This document shows, piece by piece, positions 36,885-46,600 of a stretch of DNA of 64,000 nt. The DNA comes from Lycium barbarum (lineage: Eukaryota; Streptophyta; Magnoliopsida; Solanales; Solanaceae): contig NC_083337.1 of assembly GCF_019175385.1 (NCBI RefSeq), forward strand, positions 43,314,938 to 43,378,937, read 5' to 3'. A model generated the notes under the pieces. It made no database searches, was not told where the DNA came from, and saw only the letters and a list, made by a program, of their open reading frames with translations. Position 1 is the first letter of the stretch. The number at the start of each line of letters is the position of its first letter. A program made the position numbers and the translations under genes.

Positions 36885-38297
36885 GTATGTAAAGCCTAAC
36901 CTTTCTTTCTTTTGGCATGTCCTAGTTGCAAGTAAGCTATGATACGAGCCTCGGGGCAACTCCATTCATAAGATCCGAGCATGCCGACGATTTTTATTCA
37001 CTTCTTGATGTTAGTATTCCTAATATAGTCGAACTATGGTCTTTGTGTCTTTTGTATGATTGGATAATAAATATGTGTAAAGAATTTTTAACCTAACAGC
37101 TTTATGTCGAATAATGTCCATAACTTTCATAGACGAGCTCGGATCGCTTCGATACGTTCCTAGAGGATCCTAAAGCGAATAATGTCCATAACTTTCTTAT
37201 ACTAACTCGGATTTACTCGTAACGCGTTTATGTTCCTTCAGGTGTCGGTAAGTGTACTGGTCTATCGAGTCTTAAAAATTGATTTATGTGCATATAGTTT
37301 CTCACTACTCTGCTCGTGCATACTGTTATTATATCTTTCGCCGAGTCCCGGGCCGGTTTTGTCATCGTGCACTCTATGTTATATTCAGCAGTATGATGTG
37401 TTACGGTTCCCCGAGTCCCCCACTAGGGGGTCGGGTACCGCTTATATACGGCGTTATGATGTGTTATGGCGTATGATGTGCTGTGATGTTATGATGTGTT
37501 TCGGGGTTGTACGGAGATATGAAATCTTCTGGAGTATGATGTGTTGTGGCGCCAGCGTCGGAGTGGCGACCACGTTCCTGAGCCCTATGCATAATTTTTA
37601 TATGCATTATTTGTGTTTTAAAAACAAGCTTTTGGTATACTGATCTCTGTACTCGTTTTCCATACTTCTTATTTCAGTTATGATCTTGATTATTGTATTT
37701 CATGCTTTATATACTCAGTACATATTTCGTACTGACCCCCTTTCTTCGGGGGTTGCGTTTCATGCCCACAGGTACAGACGCTCATTGTGGTAAACCGCCA
37801 GCCTAGGATACCCATTCTGCTACTTTGGAGTGCTCCCTTGATCCGGAGCCCATACTTTTGGTACAGATCTTTCTGTTGTGCATATTTATGTGTATATGAC
37901 TAGTTAGGGGTACGGCGGGGCCCTGTCCCGTCATATGCTTCTGTTGTTATTCTTAGAGGCCTGTAGACTTGTATGTGGGTCATGGGTCGTTATTGTTCAG
38001 TTATATCTGTGTGATTTGCGTCTTAAGCGGCTCCATTTGCTGTGACAGCCTTAACGGCTTGTATGTATGTATACGTATGTATATGTTTTGGGCGATGTGT
38101 TTTACGACAGCCTTGTCGGCTTCTATGTGATACATTTGTTACATGTGACCGCTTAAGATGACATCTGACCTTTGTATCTGTATAAGTCAGTGTACGCCGA
38201 ATATGGATAAGCCATTGGTATGCCGATTTTGGTAAATGGGTGTGTACGGGTGTCCAGCTCAGGCACTAGTCACGGCCTAAGGGGTTGGGTCGTGACA
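36885..38297 (+). repeat. LTR fragment S8 (3' part)
   Basis: Recognisable from the donor-like AAAG|GTATGTAAAGCC at 36885 to the end GGGTTGGGTCGTGACA at 38297. Close to the right half of S7 (56575-58265): it shares ATACGAGCCTCGGGG and the CCCCC/GGGGG hairpin module. I find no LTR start or matching target duplication; the five bases after it are ggttg. It separates Athila pol from the env-like frame. Confidence 0.75.
37700..37771 (+). other. Conserved LTR hairpin/acceptor module (S8)
   Basis: CTGAC, perfect stem CCCCC (37736-37740) and GGGGG (37748-37752), then TTTCATGCCCACAG|GT. The donor-like site at 36885 gives an 887-bp interval. Confidence 0.7.
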
Positions 38298-38403
38298 GGT
38301 TGCCTCCCAAGAAGCGCTTGATTTTACGTCCCAGCACGACGGTGTTACCAATTTACTCTTGGTCCAGACTCGTTGAGTCAGTATTCATCCCAAGGTGCTT
38401 CAA

Positions 38404-38667
38404 TCAGTAACGGTCAACAATTTTATCTCCAATAACAATCCCATGATAGTGCTTCACCCTCTGCTCGTTCACCTTAAATGTCCGACTTCCATCTTCGGAC
38501 TTCAGTTCAAGCACCCCATGGAGTGAAACACTTATCACCTCAAAAGGACCGGACCACCTTGACTTAAGCTTACCCAGTAGCAGTTTCAATCGAGAGTTAA
38601 ACAGCAGGACAGGATCACCCTTGTAGAATTCTCGCTTCAGGATTTTCTTGTCATAATACTGCTTCAT
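38404..38667 (-). pseudogene. Athila integrase C-terminal part
   Basis: Open 87 codons: MKQYYDKKILKREFYKGD, VLLFNSRLKLLLGKLKSRW, SGPFEVISV and FKVNEQRVKHYHG. This is the DNA-binding tail of Athila/Tat integrases. A frame break separates it from the core (38780-39355). Confidence 0.82.
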
Positions 38668-38779
38668 TCTCTCTTTATAAAGTGTTGCACTTTTATATGC
38701 CTGGTACCGGAATTCATCATCTCATTGAGTTGAAACAACTTGAGTTCGGTCACCGCTTCCCAATCCCTATTCAATTTCT

Positions 38780-39355
38780 TCAAGGCCTACATAGCCTTAT
38801 GTTCAAGTTCAACCGACAGGTGAAAAGCTTTGCCAAAAACAAGCTTAAGGGTGAAGTCCCAATCGGAGTCTTAAAAGAAGTCCGGTAGGCCCATAGAGCA
38901 TCATCTAGCTTGCCGGCCCAATCAGTTTTATTTGCATTCACCATTTTAGCTAGAATACTCTTGATCTCCCGATTGGAGACTTCAACTTGCTCACTTGTCT
39001 GAGGATGATAGGGTGTTGCCACCCTATGTTTTACGCCATACTTCTCCATCAATCCTGCGAAGGCTCTATTGCAAAGGTGGGAACCACCATCACTGATTAT
39101 AGCCCTCGAAGTACCAAATCGAGTAAATATGTTCTTATTGAAGAACCCCATGACACTTTTGGCCTCATTGTTAGGTAAAGCCACCGCTTCTACCCATTTT
39201 GACACATAATCCATAGCAACCAAGATATACTGCATGCCTCCAGAACTCACGAAGGGTCCCATAAAGTCAACCCCCAGACATCGAACACCTCTACCTCCAT
39301 CACAAAATTCATAGGCATCTCTTGCCTTCTGCCTATACTCCCTTGCCTCTAACAT
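38780..39355 (-). pseudogene. Athila integrase core
   Basis: 191 codons open. [10 protein letters not shown] carries the first catalytic Asp and [11 protein letters not shown] the second. In the usual YHPQTSGQ-type segment it reads [17 protein letters not shown], keeping the Glu. The [20 protein letters not shown] and PIGTSPL blocks follow. It overlaps the RNase H/zinc frame by a few bases in another frame, so a frameshift joins the two. It would insert cDNA in the nucleus. Confidence 0.85.
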
Positions 39356-40053
39356 TGATCACAAGACCGTACCAATAGATTTGCATCATGAAAGACAGTT
39401 AGCCAGTAATAACCGCATTCAAGAACCTTAGCAGTAGTCCGGTTACCACTATGATGACCCCTTACAGGAGAGTCATGGCATGCCTTTAGGATCGCCATCA
39501 CTTCACTTTCAGGAACACAAGGCCGAATGATGTTGTCAGTGCATGTTCTAAACAAGTAAGGCTTGTCCAAATAGTATTGACAGGAATCCAGTAAGAACTT
39601 CATCTTTTGGTATGCTTTGATCTCTTCTAGAACTATTCCTGTCACCAAATAATTGGCAATGTCGGCATACCATGATGCTACCTCCTTTGACACAGCCAAT
39701 ACCCTCTCATCTAGAAATGCATCATTTATATCTAGTTCATCAGAAGGTCTCCCAGCTTCTTCAAGCCGAGAGAGATGATCAGCAACCTGATTCTCAGTTC
39801 CCTTGCGGTCATTCACCTCAAAGTCAAACTCTTGCAGCAATAGCACCCATCGGATAAATCGCGGCTTTGCTTCCTTCTTCACTATCCGGTATCTTAATCC
39901 AGCATGATCAGTGTATACCACGACCTTGGACCCTAACAGATAGGCCCGAAAGTTCTCAAAAGCAAAAACTATTGCAAGCAGCTCTTGCTCCGTCACTGTG
40001 TAATTCATATGAGCAGCATTCAATGTTCTTCTTGCATAATAGATCAGATGCAT
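39349..40053 (-). pseudogene. Athila RNase H and integrase zinc-binding part
   Basis: 234 open codons: [49 protein letters not shown] and [10 protein letters not shown], the RNase H acidic residues. Then the linker and an HHCC-type segment ([11 protein letters not shown], later CDQC). It continues the RT frame at 40044 after a small frame change. Confidence 0.85.
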
Positions 40054-41083
40054 GATTTTATTATGCCTGGGCCAAGCACAACACCGATAACAAAACCACT
40101 TGCATCACACATCACATCGAACGGTAGAGACCAATATGGAGAAACAATAATAGGCGATGTGGTCAACTGCTGCTTCAATTCATCAAATGCCTTGTGACAC
40201 TTCTCATTAAATTCAAACTTAGCATCTTTTTCAAGAAGCTTACACATCGGGTTAGCAATCTTTGAGAAATCTTTTATGAAACTCCTGTAGAAACTGGCGT
40301 GTCCCAAAAAGCTCTGGACTCCGTTAACTAAGATAGGTGGAGGAAGCTTTGAAATCACATCAATTTTCATTTGATTGACCTCAATCCCTTTTTTAGAGAT
40401 TTTATGCCTGAGGACGATCCCTTCCTTCACCATGAAGTGGCACTTCTTCGAATTTAGAACCAGATTAGTCTCCTCATAGCGTTTAAGTACTTGACCCAGA
40501 TTGCCAAGACAATCATCAAAAGAATCACCAACAACCGAGAAGTCATCCATAAAGACCTCGAGAGAGTCTTCCACCATGTCAGAGAATATCGACATCATAC
40601 ACCGTTGAAACGTAGCCGGTGCATTACAAAGACCAAACTACATTCTGTTGAAAGCAAATGTCCCATACGAATAAGTAAAAGTCATCTTCTCTTGCTCCTC
40701 CAGGGCGATGTTGATTTGATTGTAGCCCGAATAACCATCAAGAAAGCAATAATAAGATCGCCCCCTAGCCGATCAAGAATTTGATCAATAAAAGGCATAG
40801 GGTAGTGATCTTTGCAAGTGACAGTGTTGAGCTTGCGAAAATCCATGCAAGCACTTCATCCGGTTACAGTTCTCATCGGAACTAGCTCATTTTTTGCATT
40901 GGGCACCACTGTGATGCCGCCCTTTTTCGAAACACATTGGACTGGGCTCAACCATTTACTGTCACCAATTAGGTAAACCACTCCAGCATCTAACCATTTG
41001 ATGATATCTTTCTTGACGACTTCTTGCATATTCTCATTCAGTCTCCTTTGATGCTCCACACTCGGCTTGCTATCCTCCTCCAA
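40044..41083 (-). pseudogene. Athila reverse transcriptase
   Basis: From 41083: EEDSKPSVEHQRRLNENMQE, WLDAGVVYLIGDSKWLSPVQ and CVSKKGG. A stop follows TVTG near 40856. Translation resumes with FIDQILDRLGG, then a TAG at about 40636-40638 before FGLCNAPATFQRC. The open 40598-40044 frame has VFMDDFSVVGDSFDDC (catalytic Asp pair), CHFMVKEGIVL, SFLGHASFYRSFIKDFSKIA and [14 protein letters not shown]. Confidence 0.85.
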
Positions 41084-41272
41084 CTAGATTTTATATTCAC
41101 AGATCCCAGAAGGAATTCTCTGAATGTCTGCTATGGTCCAACCAATGGCACGCCTATATTCACGTAATACCTCTAGAAGTCGCACAATCTGCTCCTCAGT
41201 CAGTAGGGCTGAAACTATCACTGGCAATGTATTGTTCGGACCAAGGAAATCGTACTTCATATGTGATGGGAG

Positions 41273-41950
41273 CTACTTAAGCTCCAATTTTGGTGGTTCA
41301 ATTATTAAAGGCTTTACTGGAGGAGTTGTTCTATTAAGATTCATCTTCTTTGGGTGGTAAGAATATGAACCCAACCCAACAAGCAAATTAACCGTCTCCA
41401 TATAACCCTCCATGTCTTCAGCATCAAAGTTTACAAGAATACCGGCTAGACCTTCGCCAAAACTTTCTTCTTCCATCTTGAACTCCACTGCTTCATCTAT
41501 AACATTAAAAGAATCAATCACCGAAATGCTCTCGTAAGCACTTGGTAACTTCATCCCCTTGCTTTCCCAAAAAGTAACTTCCTCATTGTTAACTCGAAAC
41601 TTGATTTTATTCTTCTCCGAATCCATCGGAGCTCTCCCTGTAGCAAGGAAAGGTCTCCCCAGAATAATAGGAATGCCCCGATCAATAGCACAGTCAAGAA
41701 TCCCAAAATCTGCGGGCAACATGAATTTACCAACCTCCACAAGAACATCATCAACCGCGCCAACAGGCCTCTTAATAGATATATCGGCCATCTGTAACCT
41801 CATAGTAGTAGGCCTTGGCATCCCCAAACCTGATTGGTTATATATAGCAAGTGTCATCAAATTAATACTCGCCCCATTATCACACAAAGCACGAGAAAAA
41901 TCATGGTGCCCAATAGAACAAGGAATGGTGAATGCCCCAAGATCGCCCTT
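41273..41950 (-). pseudogene. Athila protease region
   Basis: Retropepsin frame: FSRALCDNGASINLM with Asp-Asn-Gly where Athila proteases often have Asp-Leu-Gly, TTMRLQMADISIKRP, VLVEVGKFMLPADF, and IPIILGRPFLATGRAPMDS, the conserved ILGRPFLATG strand. The stretch 41270-41084 leads into RT (LLTEEQIVRLLEVLREYR, AIGWTIADIQRIPSGICE) with a stop at each end. Confidence 0.85.
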
Positions 41951-41953
41951 CTT

Positions 41954-42565
41954 CTACACAGTAGTTGTTGAAATGATAGAACTCACAGTGTGAGTCAAAT
42001 TCATAGTTTCATATGGCACCATTTTCTCCTTGGTCAGCAGGTCCTTCAAATATTTAGCAAAACCGAGCATCTCCTTGACAGCTTCCAAGAAAGGAAAATT
42101 CAGAGATAATTGCTTCAGTTGATCATAAAAAATTTCAAACTTAGCATCTTCCTTCTTCTTTACCAACCTCTGAGGAAAGGCAGGTTTAGATTTGAAAAGC
42201 TGAGTCAAAGGGCGGAGAGCCCCTTTCATAGTTTGCTTGCTTTTGTCATCAGCCTCCTTCAAAATCTCTGGAATATCAGAAACCTTCTTGTCAGTAAGAT
42301 TATCATCAATAATAATTGGTGCTTCAGACTGCACCTCTTCATCTTCATCAATCAGCTTGAGCTCAACAACCTTTTTTTCAGCACCATGGAGTATTTTACC
42401 ACTCTGAGTACTAACGGTAAACACCCGATCTATACCGCCTCTCCCATTCTTTGTATTTGGAATAGTGTCACTAGGTAGTCCTCCCTTTTTAGAAGGGTGT
42501 TGCTCTCTAGAAATATCACGCATCTGTGCCTCGAGCTTTAGAATAGCTGCTGTATGGGAACCCAC
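41954..42565 (-). pseudogene. Athila Gag C-terminal tail
   Basis: 203 open codons cut at 42565 by element B. MGSHTAAILKLEAQMRDI and GGLPSDTIPNTKNG are the usual Gag tail; a charged linker (VVELKLIDEDEEVQSEAP) and FPQRLVKKKEDAKFEIFYDQ follow. The target bases cccac (42561-42565) flank the B insertion on this side only. Confidence 0.8.
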
Positions 42566-43997
42566 TGTTACACCTCAAAAAAAAATTCGGAGATGCACAG
42601 TGAATAGACTAATGAAAGGCACAAAGTATGCGATGTTTCAATAAGTAAGAAATAGCATTTGATGATCCTAATTGAGATTTTAAAGACATTTGAGGTAAAT
42701 AGAAGAAAGTTGGCCAAGAAAGGCAAGGTATACGATAAGTATCGGATAAGATTTACTAGTACCGAATTAATGATGACTTAATGATTTTTTGGGGAAGAGT
42801 TATAACGCCCCTTAGATTGTCAATGAGGTGCTAGAATATTTCATTTCATTTCATCTTCATTCCCCTTCTCTCAAGAACTCTCTAGAATATTTCTCCACAC
42901 TTCTTCCACAAGAATTAAAAGGAAATTAATGATCAACATCATCAAACCAAGAGAATCAAGTGTAAGAAACTCATTAAGGCTCATCCAAGACAAGAAATTC
43001 CATTAGAGGTGAACTAGGGTTTTAGCCCAAGTGAAATGTTTCCACCCAAAGTCCATTCCTACACCATCTAAGGTAAGTTTTATGGTCTTTCCAAGTTTTT
43101 TAAAGTACTGAGAGCTTGAAAGACTTGGATTGTAGAAGGAGAAAGAAAATGGGTCATGAATGTGAGAATAGAGGCATTTTCGAGTAGTAGTTTGGAACGA
43201 GTCATGATTCTTGATATGTTGTGATTATAATCATGTTATAAATGATATTAAGAAAATGGGATAGACATTGTATATGAGTGAATGTAATAGTGTGCTATGA
43301 CCATGGATATGGATGATTAGAAGTGAATTGGGAAATATCGATAATGTAGGTGAATAAAGACTATTGCTTATGATGTTGTGAGTGTTATTATAGACGTTTG
43401 GGAGTTGATATATAATATGGAGAAAGTTGTATAAACAAAGGAGATGCTGCCCAATTTTCTCTAGCTTTAGTCAAGTATGCCAAGCAATCGATTATCTAAT
43501 GTTAGTATAAACTCTAATGAAGGTAGAAACGTGAGCATTGAAGGAGAACTTTCAAGTGATAGAATAGCAAAACGAAAAGGTATGTAAGGCTAACCCTTCT
43601 TTCAATAAGGCATGGTTCCTTGGCTATGTATCTATCCTTTCATGAGTCTATATTGACCTCCAAATGATTCTATCTTTAAAGATACTAAAGCTGATGATTC
43701 TCGTTATGTTTACGATTCTACTAAATTCCTTATATGACGAGTGATCCTCTAAGGATAGATGTAATGAAACGATGATAGTAATGATGCCGAAGATGCTTAT
43801 GAGCTCTTATGTATATGTGTCTATGTATGACTATTATGTAACACTGAGCTTATATGGCCGGGTATGATATGTATTGTGCGCACACCACTGCAGTTGGGTA
43901 CGGATAACCCTGAGCCTTCGTAAGGCCAGGTATGTATAATCACCGAGCCTTGCCATGGCCAGGTATGTGAAACACCCAACCTTCGGGGTCGGGTATG

Positions 43998-44080
43998 CTA
44001 TGAATACGAATATGAATAAGAATATGAATATGAATATGGACATAAATATGGATACGAATATGGATACGGATATGGATGTA
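43998..44080. repeat. (GAATAT)n-like hexamer array
   Basis: Degenerate repeats of GAATAT, GGATAC and GGACAT within the B 5' LTR. The matching array in the 3' LTR (54168-54210) is where that LTR breaks off. Confidence 0.8.
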
Positions 44081-44231
44081 TGTATATGTACACGTGTATG
44101 TACACAATCACGCAATAGAAATGGAAGGTCCCTATGAAAGTCAAGTAAGTGTTTATGACGATGGTTCTACTACCTCTCATCTTATGGTATTTCTTATGTT
44201 GTCTATTATGCTTCTATAGTGATGTTTATTA

Positions 44232-44301
44232 AGATTTACATACTTGGTACATTCTTCGTACTGACGTCCTTTTGTTTGTGGACGCTGCGTCATGCCCGCA
44301 G
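44232..44301 (+). other. Conserved LTR hairpin/acceptor module (B 5' LTR)
   Basis: CTGAC, perfect stem CGTCC (44265-44269) and GGACG (44280-44284), then GTCATGCCCGCAG|GT. The donor-like site at 43580 gives a 722-bp interval. Confidence 0.7.
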
Positions 44302-44752
44302 GTGGCCAGGGAGACAGGCTTGATCCATAGTTTTATTACTCAGGGACTATATAGAGGACCTCCATTTCATTCTGAGCTATAGCTTTTGGTATCTATTCTT
44401 TTGTGTACATACTTATGGGCATGGCGGGGTCCTGTCCCGCCTATATGATGTGACATCCTCTCCTCAAAGGCTCGTAGACATGTGTATATGGTTAGATGTA
44501 TTTAGCCTTGTCGGCTTATATTTTGTATATCATTTTGTTAGCCTCATCGGCTTAAGTACATTGATATGGGCATAGTTGTTGATAGTGATATAAATGTATT
44601 GTTGCCCAATGGGATTAGTATGAATGATGGATAGAAAGTACGATTAAGCTATGTGGTTCACCTAGATGTAAATGTGAACGTACGATAAGAGGTACCCGGG
44701 TGGGTTAGCACCGGGCACCCGTCATGGCCCTCCAGTTGGGTCGTGACAAAAG

Positions 44753-44764
44753 TTGTATCAGAGC
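44753..44764 (+). other. Primer-binding site of element B (iMet tRNA type)
   Basis: TTGTATCAGAGC, four bases after the LTR end, one mismatch from the complement of initiator-Met tRNA. Confidence 0.8.
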
Positions 44765-44958
44765 AGTTCTGTCCTAGGGTATGTGTACGAGCCGTGTCCA
44801 GTAGAGTCTTGTTTATGGGTGTGTTGCACGCCACACTTATAAACAGGAGACTGCGGGCATTTTAGAAATGAATGATCTTCTTTCTTCATAAGATTGTGCG
44901 ATAGAGCCATAGTATAAGGATTTCTCTTTTCCTTAACTGTGTATTGTGTATTTCAGAG

Positions 44959-46145
44959 ATGCCTGTGAAGAGAAAGGCTACGGCAGCCCAAAAGGGCAAG
45001 TCAATGGCAGGAAAACGGGCTGAAAGCTCATCGCCAACGGTTGTAGAGGAAAGTGAGTCCCAGAATGTGGCTCAATCTCAGTCCTCTCATTCAGTGCCTA
45101 TTCCTGATGAGCATGAGGGAGCCTCATCCCCAGCTCCAGCTCCTCTATTGGATGCTTCAGGCAGAGATGTAAAAGAGGCCATTCATTAACTTACTCAGTT
45201 GGTTGCCGCCCAGACTCAGCGGCAAGGTACAGGGCAGGGTGATAAGGCTGTTAGTGCAAGGGCCCGTGATTTTATTAGCTTGAACCCTTCGAAATTCTTC
45301 GGATCAAAGCCGGATGAGGATCCTCAGAATTTTATTGACGGGATGTTCAGGACACTTTGATTGATACATGCTTCAGACATCGAATCGGTAGAGTTAGCAT
45401 CCTATAGATTGAGGGATTTGCGGTTCATTGGTACATAGTTTAGATGGCTTCATGGGGAGCCAATGCACCTCCCCCGGTATGGCAGGAATTTGTAAATGCC
45501 TTCCTCCGACATTACTTGCCTACAGAAGTTCGGCGGGCTAGAGCCGATAAATTCCTGAATCTTAGGCAAGGGAGTATGAGCGCTTTAGAGTATAGTCTCC
45601 GCTTCAATTCTTTGGCTAGGTATGCCTCGGCCATGGTAGCGGATATGGATGACCGAGTGCATCAATTTGTGAGAGGCCTAAGGCCACGTTTGATGGATAG
45701 GTGCTTGACTGCGTCCCTTTAGGAAAACAAAGATATTTCACGCATTTAATCCCATGCCCAAGATTCAGAGGAAAGCCAACAACAACAAAGAAGTGAGTGT
45801 GAGCATGATAGAGGGTATAACAAGAGGGCCAGATCTTCGAGCCCGATGAGTGAGTTTAGAGGCGGGCATAGACAGCAGTTTTCTAGGCATTCAGGCCATC
45901 CTATGACTAGTGTGCCTCCACGGTTTATAGGCCAGAGATTTGATAAATCTACTCATTCCGGGGCGAGTCAGAGATTTTCAGGTTCTCAGTTCAGGGGTGG
46001 TTCTGGTCAGGCGAGGCCACCTGTTCCACGATGTTCCCAGTGTGGGAAGTTACATTGGGGCCAGTACCGATTAGGTTCAGAGGTTTGCAATGCATATGGT
46101 CGGCCAGGCCATATTATACGTGATTGCCCTTCGGTTGGTGGTAGA
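44959..46145 (+). pseudogene. Element B Gag
   Basis: Start ATG at 44959 (MPVKRKATAAQKGK), just after a possible splice-like TTTCAG. A Ser/Pro-rich N-terminus ends at a TAA at 45187-45189, after which translation continues with QLVAAQTQRQ, DFISLNPSKFFG and DEDPQNFIDGMF. A TGA precedes LIHASDIESVELASYRLRDL. After a frame change, 45444-45722 has EVRRARADKFLNLRQGSMS and EYSLRFNSLARY. The C-terminal part (45846 onward) is Arg/Gly/Ser-rich with CSQCGK and a knuckle in which one Cys is Tyr (CNAYGRPGHIIRDC). Confidence 0.88.
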
Positions 46146-46600
46146 GGTAGAACCCAGCCTTCAGGGTCAGTAACCGGATCTTCATCATCTATACGCCCTA
46201 TGGGGCTAGGTTCACATGTGCCAGTCGGCCATGGTAGAGGTAGAGGGAGAGCCCCCAGTTCTAGCGGTCCTCAGGACCGTATTTATGCTTTGGCTAGACG
46301 CCAAGATCTTGAGTCTTCTCCTGATGTTGTCACAGGTATATTATCGGTATTTTCTCATGATGTATATTCTTTGATAGATCCGGGCTCCACATTGTCATAT
46401 GTTACTCCATATCTTGCGAGTCGGTTTGGAGTCAAACCGGAGTCGATCAAACCTTTTGAGGTGTCTACACCCGTGGGTGAATCGGTAATAGCTAGCCGAG
46501 AAATTGTGTAGTTGTGATTTGTGACCATCGTACTATAGTTGACTTACATGATTTAAAATGGTGGATTTTGATGTTATCATGGGTATGAATTTGTTGGCTT
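46146..46600 (+). pseudogene. Element B protease
   Basis: The linker GHGRGRGRAPSSSGPQDRIY leads to ILSVFSHDVYSLIDPGSTLS, the active-site Asp followed by Pro-Gly. Then YLASRFGVKPESIKPFEV, and a single-base frameshift between 46500 and 46512, after which the frame reads through to MVDFDVIMG of the RT ORF. It would mature the polyprotein. Confidence 0.82.

Larger units (their letters stand above)
38298..42565 (-). mobile_element. Element C: Athila-lineage Ty3/gypsy, gag tail to integrase
   Basis: Minus-strand order from 42565: Gag tail, protease, RT with FMDDFSVVG, RNase H, integrase and integrase C-terminus. The MDDF active site and CDNGASINLM protease separate it from the chromoviruses here and match Athila from family knowledge. 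Element B inserted in its gag at 42566. The rest of gag and the 5' LTR are not found right of B, because B joins element D directly. The env-like frame at 33451-35379 is probably its downstream ORF. Confidence 0.82.
42566..44748 (+). repeat. 5' LTR of element B
   Basis: 2183 bp, TGTTACACCTC to GGGTCGTGACA. Against the 3' LTR it lacks about 256 bp (between 42840 and 42850, equivalent to about 52740-52996). That region holds the GGCCGTAT-type palindromes and the TATA-like TTATTAAAAAGG. Donor-like AAAAG|GTATGT at 43580. Confidence 0.93.

Noticed and set aside
37230..37643. 137-codon open frame, Cys/Val-rich
   Set aside because: Lies wholly in LTR fragment S8; no counterpart open in S7.
43955..44137. 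Met-Asn-rich open frame near 44000
   Set aside because: Product of the GAATAT-type hexamer array in the LTR.
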